A stretch of 64,000 nucleotides of DNA from Rhipidocladum racemiflorum (GCA_036346355.1 CM070570.1:45213592-45277591), one strand, 5' to 3'. Positions 22,850-34,144 are shown, numbered from the stretch's first letter. Notes: a model not told the origin generated them from the letters alone. Numbers and translations are program-made.

Positions 22850-23170
22850 TGCCCACGCTATCTACCCAACTACATTCCTAAGAAATAAATATATATGGAC
22901 GTACTTGTATCGGTATAAAACATCTACATTCGCTAGATCTACGCACATAAACCTAGATCTAAAATTATTTCTACTCAATCATAATTTACTGCTAAAAAAA
23001 TTAAACAATAAAAATATTTTCTACTCTAACTACATTCACTACAATTAATTTCTACTCTACCTATATCTAACTACATTCGCTAGATCTATCTAACTACATT
23101 CCTAAGCAATTACCTACATCTAACTAAATTTGCTAGATCTACGTACAGCTAACTACATTTACAGCTACAA
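22850..23170. repeat. CTAACTACATTCGCTAGATCTA direct repeats
   Basis: The phrase CTAACTACATT followed by CGCTAGATCTAC or CCTAAGCAATTAC recurs at least six times in this A/T-rich stretch, which lies in the first recognisable intron of the PMD gene. No gene is seen within it. Confidence 0.6.
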
Positions 23171-23338
23171 AAATTAAACAACGAGCAATTACCTGAAACT
23201 CGTCGCGCAGTCCGTCTATTTCTCTCTCCTCCCTCCTTTTCCTTTTCTTTCTCTCTTCTTCTTTTCTCTTTTTCTTTCTCTGTATCGGTGGCTGCTGGCT
23301 CTGGAATGGGCGTCTGTCGCGCGTTCTGGCCGCGGCGC

Positions 23339-23349
23339 AATTTATAAAT
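23339..23349 (-). promoter_or_regulatory. Possible TATA box of the PMD gene
   Basis: Minus-strand TTTATAAATTG sits upstream of a purine-rich (GAAA)n leader and a possible exon ending GACGAGTTTCAG before GTAATT near 23190. This would be the promoter of the PMD gene if that exon is its first. Weak. Confidence 0.35.
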
Positions 23350-23429
23350 CGCTCTCTGTCTCCCGATCAACGGGCTACAGAAAGCCCACACATACGTGTA
23401 TCGCTCAACCAACGGGCGACAGGTGTATA

Positions 23430-23960
23430 TTTCTGTAATTTTTTTTCGTGACGTTTATTTTTGTAATTTTAAATAAAAGGTGTATTATTAAAAAAAATTC
23501 GTTAAGCCGTATGGACCGGCTCGCATGGTACTCCATTGCATTTATATATGAATTGATACCCTTAGTTCGAGCATGGCCTTTCGTTGTCAACTCAGTGGGG
23601 ACTCTTCTTCATCAGTGCGATGCAAATATGCAGTGGTATTGTACTAGGTTAATCGAGAGACCGCTAATCGTCTTGTTCCCGTGTGGAACCCCACTCAAAA
23701 GCCAAGAAAATGAAAGGATTGTGTTCATATTTTGAGCCATCCCTTTTCAGATCGTTCTGGGCAAAGCAGGCTGTTCCGCCAGCTCAGTGGGATCCTAGCA
23801 TGATACTCTACGAATATAATCATCTTGCACTGTTTACAGCTTCACTGAAATAGCTGATGATTGCCTTGGATGTGGTCAACTACTACGATCCCAAGTCTAG
23901 CTGAACAGACCAGAACAGAAAAGAAAAATGCAACTGGGCCTCCTATATTCACATCCTATA
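23430..23960. other. Intergenic stretch without recognisable gene
   Basis: Short unsupported open frames only. No terminal repeats, TSDs or domain motifs were recognised. Confidence 0.4.
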
Positions 23961-23971
23961 CTAGTGCCAGA

Positions 23972-24506
23972 TAGAGGTGGGCATTGGGCCGTGCTTTTTT
24001 GGGCCGGCCCGAAGCACGATGGTATGGCGGCAAAGAAAGACGGCAAGACGCAATCAGTAGCACGGGCGTGCCGGGCCCGGAACTGTGCACGACGGGCGGC
24101 AAGACGGCACGACAGTTTGCGTGTGCGTCAAGACGGCATTTAACGGGCACGAAATCACGGATTAAGGCTTAAAAGTTGGCAGATATTATTGATTCAGGGC
24201 ATCTTCAAGCATTGCATTTATGTTTGACATTTTGTTGATGTGATTAGTCTCTTATGTAATTAAAATAGGTAGTTTAGTAGTAGTGATTTGTTTTATTTCT
24301 TTGTGCGTCACAATAGTAAAATGGGTCGGGCTTGGTGCAAGACCAAGACGTGCACGGCTTAAATGGGCCGGCTTGGGCTCGCCAAAAGTGAGTCCAAGAC
24401 GGCTGCAAGACGGTAGGCACGATGGTCGTCGTGGCATCTAAGACTGCTTTCGCCCGAAGCACGATGGGCCGGCCGGGCACTCAAGACAAGACGACGCCCA
24501 CCTCTA
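23972..24506. mobile_element. hAT-like MITE with 8-bp target duplication
   Basis: 535 bp starting TAGAGGTGGGC and ending GCCCACCTCTA, a perfect 11-bp terminal inverted repeat except for the inner extension. Flanked by GTGCCAGA at 23964-23971 and 24507-24514. Subterminal regions carry GGGCCGGCCC and GAAGCACGATGG words at both ends. No transposase. End sequence and duplication length fit the hAT superfamily. Confidence 0.9.
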
Positions 24507-24545
24507 GTGCCAGATGATACGACAATATTCTCTCTTTAAGCAATA

Positions 24546-25090
24546 CTAGGCAATAAGCGCAGCGCTCGCTGCGCGCGCGAACGAAAAATGATTTTGCGGT
24601 TTTTTTCGGAGAAAAAATAGATTTAGATGTGTTTTTCAATTTTTTTTGGATATTTTCCAATTTCTTGGAGACTTGAAAAATATTAGAGGTCGAGTTGAAA
24701 AAAAAGTATATATTTTTCTGTTGACGAAAATATTTTTTTCGGGAAAAACAGAGAAATGATTTGGATGTAAGAACCGGGGACATGTTTGTTATATTTTTGG
24801 ACCTCATAGCTATTCCGAAAAAGTAGAAAAGGGCTCGTTCGTGTTTTGTATTTAACAGGAGGTTTTTTTTGTAAAGTAACGAGCAAGGGACCCAAACGTG
24901 ATTTAGAAAAGTTCTTCTTCGCCTCACAAAAAATCGCGAAGGACCTTTACGTAACTTGGAATGGCCTATCCGCGATTTGAAGGACTAGAGGGGTTTTTTC
25001 GAAAAACTGGAGGGAGGGCACGTGGATAACCTCTTTGAGCTTGGAACCTCAGGATGTAATTGCTGGATAATAATAAGCACCGATTAGAGA
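24546..25090 (-). mobile_element. Small non-autonomous Helitron
   Basis: On the minus strand it begins TCTCTAATCGG (at 25090) and ends with a GC-rich hairpin GCGCAGCGAGCGCTGCGC, a short TTATTGC spacer and CTAG (24546). Flanks are A at the 5' side and T at the 3' side, the usual A|T insertion site, with no duplication. No Rep/Hel gene. Confidence 0.7.
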
Positions 25091-25091
25091 T

Positions 25092-25430
25092 TTTTTTTAG
25101 AGTACATGGACACATACCCACTCATGTCAGACACACGTGCGTGCACGTCTATTATTCATGTTAGAATTTTTGCGGATGCTTAGAACCTCACAGAGCATGA
25201 ACATATTCTTTTTTCGTGTGTTTGTGTTACTCTGATGAAATAAGTCACATCGTCCCATAGATCGAACACCCTCGTTCCTACCTCAAGCTATTGGCAGGTC
25301 CTCACCCATGGAAGAGGTGTTGGCATTATACATGCCGCAGGAGCCATAGGAGCTAAAGAAATTAGATATGCACACATGAGCCGTCGACTATCAATTTTTA
25401 TAAGATTCAATTATTTTACAAGAACTTACG
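25092..25430. other. Short unannotated spacer
   Basis: No gene or repeat recognised. The phrase CATGGAAGAGGTGTTGGCATTATACATGC recurs in altered form after the neighbouring hAT-like element (26406-26440), so this may be part of an older duplicated sequence. Confidence 0.4.
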
Positions 25431-25436
25431 CATGGA

Positions 25437-26405
25437 CAGGGTTCACGTTTTCGATCAGCTTTCTCAAATTTCGAACCAAATTCTAGATTTCGAGTTCTAC
25501 TGAAATTCAAAACCGAGCGAAAAACCGAGCAAATTCAAATTCAAAAAAATTCAAAAATTTGAGAAAATTTAACCAAAAACTCTCTAAAATAAGTATTAAT
25601 AGTTTTGTAACCTCTAGGATGAAAATTGGTTGAAAAATTGAAATTTTTAGACATTTTTGCGCCATAACCGATTTTACAACATTGAAAAATAAAAAAAACA
25701 GTACTGGGACCCATAATTTTATACACGAAAAAAAACTTACTTGTATTGCTATGGTATATTTAATGTGTTAATGTTATCTAATATTGATTTTTTTTTTTGT
25801 ATTGATATGTGACAATTTTCAATTATTTAAAGTATAGCAAATGTATGATATTTTTTAATATATTAATGTTATTCAATATTAAAAATTTATTTGTATTGCT
25901 ATGGTATATTTAATGTGTTAATGCTATCTAATATTTAAAAATTTTCTTGTATTGATATGTGACAAATTTCAATTATTTAAAACATAGTAAAGGTATGGTA
26001 TATTTAATATATTAATGTTATCCAATATTGAAAAGCTTACTTGTATTTCTATAGTATATTTAATTTGTTAATGTTGTCTAGCTATGGTATATTTTTGCAA
26101 TTGTATTGATATGTGACAAGTTTTAATATGTGAATTGCATTTTACAAATTTTACAATATTTTTTTTGTAATTTTTCTTAATTTTTCTAACCTGTCGTCGA
26201 AATTTCAAGCTTTTCGACCGAATTTCGACACTTTTCGATGGAATTTCGAGCTTTTCGATCGAATTTCGCTCATGCATTTAACTAGTTTTCAAATTTATTT
26301 GACTTTCAAACTGTTCGAAATTTCTCGAATTTCGATCGAATTTCGTCGAATTTCGCTACCGACGGCTGCGCGAAAAATGAGTTCGAAACGAAATTGAAAA
26401 CCCTG
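25437..26405. mobile_element. Non-autonomous hAT-like element with CAGGGTT ends
   Basis: 969 bp from CAGGGTTCACGTTTTCG to CGAAATTGAAAACCCTG, giving imperfect terminal inverted repeats. Flanks CGCATGGA (25429-25436) and CTCATGGA (26406-26413) are an 8-bp duplication with one change. The interior is A/T-rich with repeated TATGGTATATTTAATNTGTTAATGTTATC blocks; the right end is dense in GAATTTCGATCG words. No coding capacity. Confidence 0.75.
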
Positions 26406-26458
26406 CTCATGGAAGAGATGTTGGTGTTGCACATGCCCCAAGAGCCATATGAGCTAAA

Positions 26459-26758
26459 CTAGTAAGATGCCCGTGCGTTGCAACGGAATTTCAAAAGAGA
26501 ATAATACATAATTATAATGTAGGATCCTAAACCATACAATAAATCAATTTTCTGTAACACACATATCAAGCAAAACATATCTTTGTAAGCTAGTAAATAA
26601 ATCAAATCATCTATATTGAGTTGTCCTGCAGATTTACAATTATAGGTTAGCAAAGCAATAGTGACTCACCTACTGGGCTTTAGGCCCCTACTGTTCTGGC
26701 CCAAGAACGGCCTAGCAGACTCACCATCACCACCAACTCCTTCTTATAATAGTTAAGA
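26459..26758 (-). mobile_element. 300-bp Helitron
   Basis: On the minus strand it starts TCTTAACTATTATAAGAAGG (26758) and ends with the common grass Helitron terminus: CCGTTGCAACGCACGGGC hairpin, CATCTTA, CTAG (26459). It lies between A (26458) and T (26759), the expected insertion site. Confidence 0.75.
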
Positions 26759-26759
26759 T

Positions 26760-27983
26760 AGGTGCACGCATGCACCATGCATGGCCATGCACGTGCCCTC
26801 CCACCTAGATGCAACTCAATATGCACGTCGTATTTTTCTCAGTTCTCTCTATATTCCTACTCAGCCGGGAGAGTCACTATCAGACGTGATGTTGTTCTTC
26901 TGTTCCGCAACAACCAGAAGAGAATCGGGTGTACCCCTGTTGGATTCCCTATCGAACGGCTCTTGCTGCTGCGTGTGAAGTCACCAGGTTCTGCGCCTTC
27001 ACATGCGTCTGCGCTAAGGTTCCTCTGCAGGTTCTTGCTCACACCGTACGAGTGCCGCCGATTTTACCATTGAGCATCTTGGCAGGATTTATTCTTGACA
27101 CTTTATTCGACGTTTCATCGTCGGCTTCTTCGACGTTTCGTCGTTGATTTATCATTGGAGATTTCTTCGACATTTCATTGTCGGTTTATTTGACGTTTCA
27201 TCGTCAACTTTGGAGAGAAAAATATCAGTTGCGGAGACAACTGAATTTGGTGTTTCATCATCGTTAATTTGGTGTTTATTCACCGGTTGGATACATTGAC
27301 CATTATGGAGATTTTGGCAACATTAATTCTCAGGAATTTAGTGACACCCTGTTGGTAGCATTATACTCTTCGAAGTTTTTCTAGTGAAGGTTTTGCTCCA
27401 ATTCAGTTTGAGATGAAGTATTAAAATGCAAGGAGTTTTGCTTCTTAGTGGATACTACAATGTTGTTTTGTTGTCTTAGCTCAATATGAGGGCTCTACTG
27501 CAATTTACTCCATTGACAGCATAACAGTTCTTTTCATCTTGAAAGTTTTGCAGGAGTAGTTTAAACCATGTCATGGAATTTCAGTAGGTTTTTTGCCGAA
27601 TTTATTGTTCCAGATGGAACATGTCAATTTCATGAAATGAGTTCTTCGCTATTTATCAAGCGTCACAAGTGATGTTTTGGCTTATGCCATTTGATGATTA
27701 GGCATTTATTCAGGAGGTCAATTGCACAGACTCATACTTTACTGGGGTTATGAATTGAAGACTCTGATTCTTCGTCTGCTTTGTTATCGCTGTGTTGGTT
27801 TGACTGTTCCAGTCGTTCTCACAACCTACTGGTGGTTTGCTCAAATTTTGCTTTGCAACAAGTGTTTGGATTGACTGTTTCAGTCTTTCATATTCGCACT
27901 ATCATTTGGACTTTCAGTGCTCAATTACCCTTCGGGGTTTTTCGGAGACATTTTCATTATGGATTTTGAGTTAATGGGAGGTT
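26760..27983 (+). other. Non-coding stretch before an LTR, with TTCGACGTTTCATCGTC repeats
   Basis: No conserved domain in any frame. Between 27105 and 27215 the phrase TTCGACGTTTCATCGTCGG recurs four times with changes. The end (GTTAATGGGAGG, 27970-27981) resembles a polypurine tract just before the LTR-like sequence, so the stretch may be the inside of a non-autonomous copia-like element. Confidence 0.4.
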
Positions 27984-28162
27984 TGTTGGAGATAACTCAA
28001 ATATCTCAACCTACCATATCTTTTGGTTTTATCCAAATATGTTGTTAGTCCAAGTCTACTACAATTAGGACTCTTTGGTTATATAAGCCAACCCCTTGTA
28101 CATGTAATCCTTGAACATAATAGTAGATTGTTTCCCGTGGTTTTTTCCCGCGAAGGTTAACA
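27984..28162 (+). repeat. LTR of a copia-type element, single copy
   Basis: 179 bp starting TGTTGGAGATAACTC and ending GGTTAACA, with TATATAAGCC (28079-28088) as a TATA box and a polypurine-like tract just upstream. No second copy is present in the window, so the element is truncated or this is its 3' LTR only. Confidence 0.55.
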
Positions 28163-28436
28163 TTAACAGTGAAGAAAGGCAACAGTGCTATTGTGCAAAT
28201 CCGCGTCAAATGGAAATGCTTGCCTGAGGAGATGGCAAGATGGGAGGACTATAATGTGCTTACTGCTTACTAAGAGATATCCGAAAGCATCAGCTTGCGG
28301 ACAAGCTGAATTTGGAGGGATTGGTATTGTCATGTCCCTGAACCTGAATAAGAAGTTTAAAGAGAGAAGTCTGAAGAATACAGATAAGGTTGCTGTTGAT
28401 GGGCCTGGGAAGACAGGTGAGGAGTGAGTTGTAAAA
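28163..28436 (+). pseudogene. Ty3-gypsy chromodomain remnant
   Basis: Plus-strand translation gives VQIRVKWKCLPEEMARWEDY and then, after a stop and frameshift, KASACGQAEFGGIGIVMSLN. The pattern of basic residues, LPEE-ATWEDY and the GQAEF-G-GIV tail is that of the chromodomain at the C-terminus of the integrase of chromovirus-type gypsy elements, which binds modified histone H3 and steers insertion. Only this 3' end of pol is present. Confidence 0.65.
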
Positions 28437-28890
28437 CTTGTGTAGGTGAGTAGAGCTGTAGAGTGCGGTGTTAAATTGTGTGGTGGAGTCTGTACTGAAG
28501 ACGACATGAAATGAGAAGAAATCTACCTCGCAGTTCTTGTTTCTCTTTTCCTCTCTCTCTCTCTCTCTGTTCTTGTTTCTCTTTTCTTATTTCTTTCTTG
28601 GCTACTCAGATCTTCAAATCCTTCCGTAGAGCTGGGGGTTCTTTCTTCAGTTAACCAAGCACTACACACAGATGTCATTATTTCCTCCTACTCTCCTACA
28701 ACACATGCTGAAAGAAAACAAGCATCGCAACGCGCAATACAGAGTACTGTAATTACCAAATCCACAAAAATTAAACGCACCACTGCCCACAAGCAACGAA
28801 CTAAACATACAAATCACAGCCATGAAACATATACGTACGCAATGTAATTCATCATTCATGCATAGCAAAACCAAATTTTGGTTCAAGTTT
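28437..28890. other. Spacer with (CT)n microsatellite
   Basis: Contains a CT microsatellite around 28549-28570 between two TTCTTGTTTCTCTTTTC words. The right part would be the first intron of the SWIB-like exon on the minus strand. No other gene is seen. Confidence 0.4.
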
Positions 28891-28894
28891 TGAC

Positions 28895-29368
28895 CTGAAG
28901 GTTGTTGCCCTTGATGTGCGCCCAGATAATCTTGAGTGCCTCCATCCTGGCAGCTCTTACGCTTCGCCGACGGTCGCGCAGCTCCGGCGATATCGGCCGG
29001 CTTCATGATCCCGCCGCCTCTTCTTCCCCTTCCTTCCTCCCTCTCGCCGCTTCCCGCTCCATCCGCCGACGCCGACGCTTCACGGCCACAACCTCGCCGG
29101 TGGCGCCACCGAAGGACACCGCCGCAATGAGGAAGTTACCGGCGCCGCCGCACGCGACGGGCAAGACGCGAGGAGATCGCCGGAGCGGATGGCCGCTGCC
29201 GCCGCCGCCGACATCGCTGGGGTGCGTAGGGTTTTCGAGTGGTCTGGGGATAGGGTTGGTGGTGGTGGTGGCACTATTGAGCTTTGTTGACTGGATGAAC
29301 CGGTGGGAACTGGCTCGTGAAATGAACTGGCCAACACTTCGTTTCTTGCGTGCAATTAAACAGGGCAA
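28895..29368 (-). pseudogene. SWIB-domain protein, first-exon fragment
   Basis: Minus-strand reading across a CpG-rich block ends MEALKIIWAHIKGNNLQ followed by a GT donor, the first half of a SWIB domain, where the exon usually breaks. Upstream in the same frame is PISPELRD, also typical, after a Lys/Arg-rich stretch (VAVKRRRRRMEREAARGRKE). A TGA stop lies between them, and the second SWIB exon is absent. An alternative frame starts MSAAAAAAIRSGDLLASCPS, like an organelle-targeting presequence. SWIB proteins act in chromatin remodelling or organelle nucleoids. The fragment lies in the same orientation as a Helitron 5' end 140 bp upstream, so it may be a captured exon. Confidence 0.55.
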
Positions 29369-29439
29369 TTTACCACTGTGTTTGTTTCATTTCAAAATGA
29401 CTGGAAGCGGGAAGACACCATCAGTAGAAGGTAGAACAA

Positions 29440-29509
29440 GTAGGGCTGACAAGTGGACCCCGCAGAGAATGAACCACTGCCACCAACTCGTGCTTTAGAA
29501 TAGTAGAGA
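29440..29509 (-). mobile_element. Helitron 5' end
   Basis: Minus-strand sequence starts TCTCTACTATTCTAAAGCAC, directly after A and close to the start of the 26459-26758 Helitron (both share GAGTTGGTGG). No own 3' end was found; the nearest leftward CTAG hairpin on this strand is at 26459. Confidence 0.55.
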
Positions 29510-29731
29510 TAAACTATACGCACACATGATGAACGTCTACTAACAATTTTGTAATGTTTGATTATTTTAAAAGAAAATAATTTAATTCACGTAGGAATCT
29601 AGAAAAATTCCTATATCATAATAAGGACTAGTTTCGAATGTAGGAAATTCACATAAATTTTACAAGAAATTGTTTAATTCCACAGGATATAGGAAAACTC
29701 CTAAATCCTAAGAACCTATTTGGACTGCAAG

Positions 29732-30740
29732 CAGGGTTTCCAAAACCTTTGAAAACTGCTCGAAAATCGTTCGTACCGCTTCGGTTTGAAAAATGATACC
29801 GCTTGGTTTACCGGTCTAATTCAAATTCAACAATTCAAAAAAATTGAAAAAAAATTTATCCAAAAGTTCTCTAAAATTAGTATTAATAACTTTATGATAT
29901 CTGGTGTGAATATTTTTTTTGAAAAAAACAAAATTTGAAGACATTTTTTAGCCATTCTATTATATTTAGTAGCCATATTTGTTGAAGTATATTTAGTAGC
30001 GATGGACGACACCCAAAAATGATACTATTTATTCAAGTAGTGATATTTGTATGAACAAAAAATATCTTGATATGATATATTTTAATATGTTAATGTTATC
30101 CAACATTGAAAAGCTTACTTCTCGTTGTATGCATGCATGAACTTCCAAAACTTTAGTATGGAAGCTATACTCCGTACCACTAGTTATATTCTGTACTTAT
30201 TTTGTTGTACAACGTGCAATTTGGCTCAAGCAATTTCTTGCAAATTATTTATACAAGCAATTTTGTATAAGGTATTGAAATGTAAATGGTGTTAATATGT
30301 GAATGGTATTGGTATGTGAATGATATTGGTATGTCATTATGTGAATGCTTACTTTTGCACTTGTTGAATTGATGTGTGAGTAGTATTATAATGAAAGATT
30401 ATTTATTGACATATTATTGCTAAATGCCTAATTTACAACTTGTAATTGTCTAAAATATAGCAAAGGTAATGTTGAAATTTTTCCATATTTAGAAAAAATC
30501 ATACTGAAATTTTTCCATGTTTCTCCATACTTTTTTTTTTTGTATTTCTTACCTTTTTTCTTTTGTTTTGCTCTTTAATGTCTTTTTACAAATTTTACAA
30601 AAAATTTTTGCAAATTTTTCCTATTTTTTTCATTTTTCAACTGTCGCCGGTTTTCGCTATAAATCGCTCAAAAATCGAGCCTTCTCGAGCGGTTTTTGTC
30701 CAGAATCATTCGGTTTGGGGCAAATTTTGAAGCAAAGGCA
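29732..30740. mobile_element. hAT-like A/T-rich element, right end unresolved
   Basis: Starts CAGGGTTTCCAAAACC at 29732 and shares internal blocks (ATTAATAACTTT, TTAATATGTTAATGTTATCC, GAAAAGCTTACTT) with the 25437-26405 element. It has GCTCGAAAATCG at the left and CGCTCAAAAATCGAGC near the right end (30660-30695). I could not define the right border or a target duplication. Confidence 0.5.
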
Positions 30741-31929
30741 AGAGGAGCCAAAGCTGACGTTGCAAAGTCATTTTCCCCCCAAAAGGATGTGCAACTGCAA
30801 ATCGGCCGATCTAGCATGCAGAGCCGAGCCGCTGATCATCGGTTGAAGGGCCGGCCGCCTGATGATTGATTATACCGTCCCCCGGTGCTCTTTTCGTCCA
30901 AAAGGGCGTCGTCTGGCTGGATCCGTTCCTTTGCTAGAAGTTTGGCGTTTTAGTCCCTTCATCGAATTCTTTTGTATAGTTTGATACCTGCTCAAACAAA
31001 AATGCAAATGTAGTCTTTTCCCAACCACGACAGCAGTATTCCGTATCTATCGTGCTTTTCTACCATAGCAGATGGATCCGTTATGCTCACACCGCAGCAG
31101 GTGACACAAATCTCCTTCTGGATTTTCCATAGAGAGTAGTACTAGATTTGCGATTTTCGTTTGGACAAGACTAAATATAAAAAAAAAAATGATGTGCGAA
31201 AGGAGCGATTTGCCCAAGGTCCCCTTTGCTCTGCACGGGAAAGAGTCGACGGGGACGGTCGACTTTGTGGTGCTACCGTGCCCCAATTGATGGTCCCGGC
31301 TCTTGATTAGTACTATTGAGCAATAAGGCTAGTGCCCTTTTGTTCATACCTGTTGGCTCTTTTTCCCCCTTTTCTTTGTGCTTGCTTTGTTCCTGCCTGC
31401 GTTATGTGCACTCATGGTACCACCGTACCGGTATCGGCAGGGCAGATCTAGCATGTAATTAGTAGGGTCAAATAATCCCGATGATTTTACTAAAATCACA
31501 TGTAAATTTAATTGTATTCTATTAACATATAAGCATATATAGGCTATAAGTTATTGTAATGACCCAGCGACCCCAATGATCTATTTTTCTGGATCCGCCC
31601 CTGGGTACCGGTATCCAGATTGACCATTCCATGCAGGCATCGTTCATGAAACAATCTGTCGAGGCACTGCCTGATACTACTACTATAGTAACATATAAAA
31701 CAACAGGTGCTTCCGTTCCAGAAAAAAAAAAAAAAAGAACGGGGGGTTGAAACTGAGGCTCTCTGCTAGGAATGATGAAGGAGCGAGATGATGAGCTCAC
31801 TCAATGGGTTTGCTGGCGCAGTCAAAACCTAGACCATGAAAAGACGATCGGACGGGCAAAACATGGCACCAGAGCAGCCTGAACTGACGATGACGCATGG
31901 GTCCTAACATGATATTCGATGGAGGAATC
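30741..31929. other. Intergenic stretch, nothing recognised
   Basis: Only short, unsupported open frames. A poly(A) run of 15 lies at about 31721-31735. A GATCTAGCATG word near both 30811 and 31445 is the only repeat noticed. Confidence 0.4.
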
Positions 31930-32275
31930 TGTTGGGGGTATGTTCCACAAGTCATCGTAGAGTTGATTTTTTTTTTATGTTTATATTTAATTATCTTATT
32001 TTTCTAATACTGTCATTATTATTTATTAGCAAGTATGTCACTTGTTTGTAAAACTCTATATATGACTTTGTTATGATTATTTTAAAATGGTCTCTAGTCA
32101 ATAAATATACGAGGACACATATGAATAAACTAATATATGTATTGGTCGATGATCATGTTTCACGGGTTACAGATATGGAGATATCAAGCCAATAATATGA
32201 TCACATGTTAGAGAACATAGAGTTGGATCGACCAACCTTGAGACCATAAGAGAACGTTGTAATCGACCAACCTTG
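31930..32275 (+). repeat. 5' LTR fragment of copia-4
   Basis: Starts TGTTGGGGGTATG and aligns with 32768-33105 of the 3' LTR (for example TATTATTTATTAGCAAGTATGT). It stops at AACGTTGTAATC, about a quarter of the way into the LTR, where the deletion begins. Confidence 0.8.
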
Positions 32276-32339
32276 AGACCATAAGAGTTACACTGATACA
32301 AGCTTCCAAACCGATAAGGATGATTATCATTCACAATTT

Positions 32340-32705
32340 GGATTTTTATACATTTTAAATGGAGGGGTAGTGAGTTGGAAAAGTTCCAAATAAGATACGG
32401 TTGTTGATTCTACGATGGAGGTCGAGTACATTGCTGCTTCCGAAGTGGCAAAGGAGTGTGTTTGGATAAATAAATTCATTTATAAACTGGTGTGGTCCCT
32501 AGTGCCTCCAGCCCAATGAATCTCTATTGTGATAATAGTGAAGCCATTCTGCAAGCTAAGGAGCCAAGGTCTGATCAAAAGTCTAAACACATACTCAGCC
32601 GATATCATCTTATTCACGAGATTGTGGATAAAGGAGATGTAAAGATATGCAAAATACACACGGATTCAAATGTTGCTAATCCATTGACAAAGCCTCTCAC
32701 ATAAT
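32340..32705 (+). pseudogene. copia-4 RNase H remnant
   Basis: Reads VDSTMEVEYIAASEVAKECV near 32400 and then, after a frameshift, MNLYCDNSEAILQAKEPRSD and ADPLTK-like VANPLTKPLT at the end. These are the C-terminal RNase H motifs. The first metal-binding Asp part (YTDADF-like) is lost in the deletion. Confidence 0.75.
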
Positions 32706-32767
32706 CAAAGCTCAAGAGCTATGGGTATTAGATACTTAAATGATTGACTCTAGTGCAAGTGGGAGGC

Positions 32768-34139
32768 TGTTGGAGATATGCCCATGAGGCAATCATAGAG
32801 ATTATTATATTTCTTTATGTTCATGATTAATTATGTTCCTTGAATATTGTCATTATTATTTATTAGCAAGTATGTGACTTATTTCTAAAATTCTATATAT
32901 GACTTTGTGATGATTATTCTAAAGTGATCTTTAGTCTATAAACATATGAGGACAAATATGAATAGACTAGCATATGTATTGATTGATGACCATGTTTCAC
33001 GAGTCATAGATATGGAGATATCAAATCAATAATATGAACACATGTTAGAGAACATGGAGTTGGATCGACCCACCTTGAGACACTACGAGAACGTTGTAAT
33101 CATTTTATCATCAGTTGATTTCATATACAATGTGTATGCTATATCCTTAGACTTGAGGTTGGCGCATGTAATTGAGATGTGTAATGACTTACTTAGGGGT
33201 TGCCAAATGCTACTCTGTAACTGGATAGTTATAAATGTGGCTTTTAGGCTTGTCATGAAGCATGGTCGATTAAGATGGGATTTGCCCCTCCATTCAACGG
33301 AAGAGAGATATCTCTAAACCTCTCGAGTGGTTATATTCAGGAAATACATGGCCATGCTACTCGCGGTTAAACAGTTAACCGTAGTTAGGGATTCCGAGTC
33401 ACGTGATCGAGAAAGAATGGTCAAGCTAATTAAATAAGGATGCCATGTATTCACCTTGAGCTTGACCGATATCATAAGGCAAAGGGAAATGCATATAACT
33501 AAAGCATTGTTTAGGTTCGTCCGATGTGATCTTTACATATACTCGGGAGTCAGCACGTACTGCTAGGGACAGCTATCTATTAATGGTCGAGTAAGAGTAC
33601 TCGGGCCATGTTTAAGTATACGTGAACCTATAGGGTCGCACGTTTAAAGGGTTGGAACTTAATTCGAATGGTGATCCGAATTCTGATGGGTTTTAAGTTC
33701 CTAATGGGCCTCTAATGTAGAGCCCATCTAGAGGTGTCTATTTAAGGGAAGGGGTGATGACTTTAGGGTTAAGATACATAGTAGAAATTCATAATTTCCG
33801 AAACACTAGTCGCCACCCCTTTTTCACCTAGAACCGCGTAGCCAACGCTAGTACTCCGGCGCGTGGTGTTCCTGCCCCTTACGTGTGGATAACTTGGAGG
33901 CGTTGCTGTAAGGCTTCAACGCTAGGACGATCCGCAACCTGCGACGACCACGATGTGTTGTTCGAGAAGGCGTGAGGCTAGTACGGTTACATTTGCACCA
34001 CCGCGTTACATCGACTCTACTTCCACTACGAGTTTACGCATCTAGTGGTAATTCTGTGATTTATAATTTGCAATGGTTCGTTGGTTATGAAGTAGAAAAT
34101 TTTGAATTTACACTAGAGTAGCTTACTCATTCCGCAACA
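32768..34139 (+). repeat. 3' LTR of copia-4
   Basis: 1,372 bp beginning TGTTGGAGATATGCCC and ending CCGCAACA, preceded by the polypurine tract AAGTGGGAGGC. No open frame of interest. The body contains TATTTAAGGGAAGG near 33740 as a TATA candidate. Confidence 0.8.
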
Positions 34140-34144
34140 GAATA

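Larger units (their letters stand above)
18790..23190 (-). pseudogene. Plant mobile domain (PMD) gene, interrupted twice
   Basis: Minus-strand gene in the MAIN/MAIL-like PMD family; plant members act in the nucleus in gene silencing and development, while many copies are transposon-borne. Visible exons: about 22880-22570 (LVQFAREIADAPHD, then WAYERFQIGRPDIDLQP and GPTMGTIWCHRR), about 22485-22181 (RWAHRTMRMGYPQFVTAFDH to VMRQFDLRQEFPVQ), 22100-21846 (MAPWVEEWAGALEDVNADDA, with one stop after APYGL), then after insertions 19924 downwards (TDMLARVYKDSGRLISRLTG, EVTSLLVRFWDSSRRALEL) and a Gln/Pro-rich tail near 19028-18800. Introns have GTAAGT-type donors. A solo LTR and a hAT-like element interrupt it; closing both keeps the frame. 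The stop in exon 3 and the insertions make it non-functional. The exon with the true start is not identified. Confidence 0.75.
31930..34139 (+). mobile_element. Internally deleted copia retrotransposon copia-4
   Basis: Plus-strand element: 5' LTR fragment (31930 to about 32275), a junction, an RNase H remnant, polypurine tract GTGGGAGGC and a complete 3' LTR. Flanks GAATC (31925-31929) and GAATA (34140-34144) suggest a 5-bp target duplication with one change. All of gag, protease, integrase and RT is missing. The two LTR copies differ at many sites, so it is old. Confidence 0.8.
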
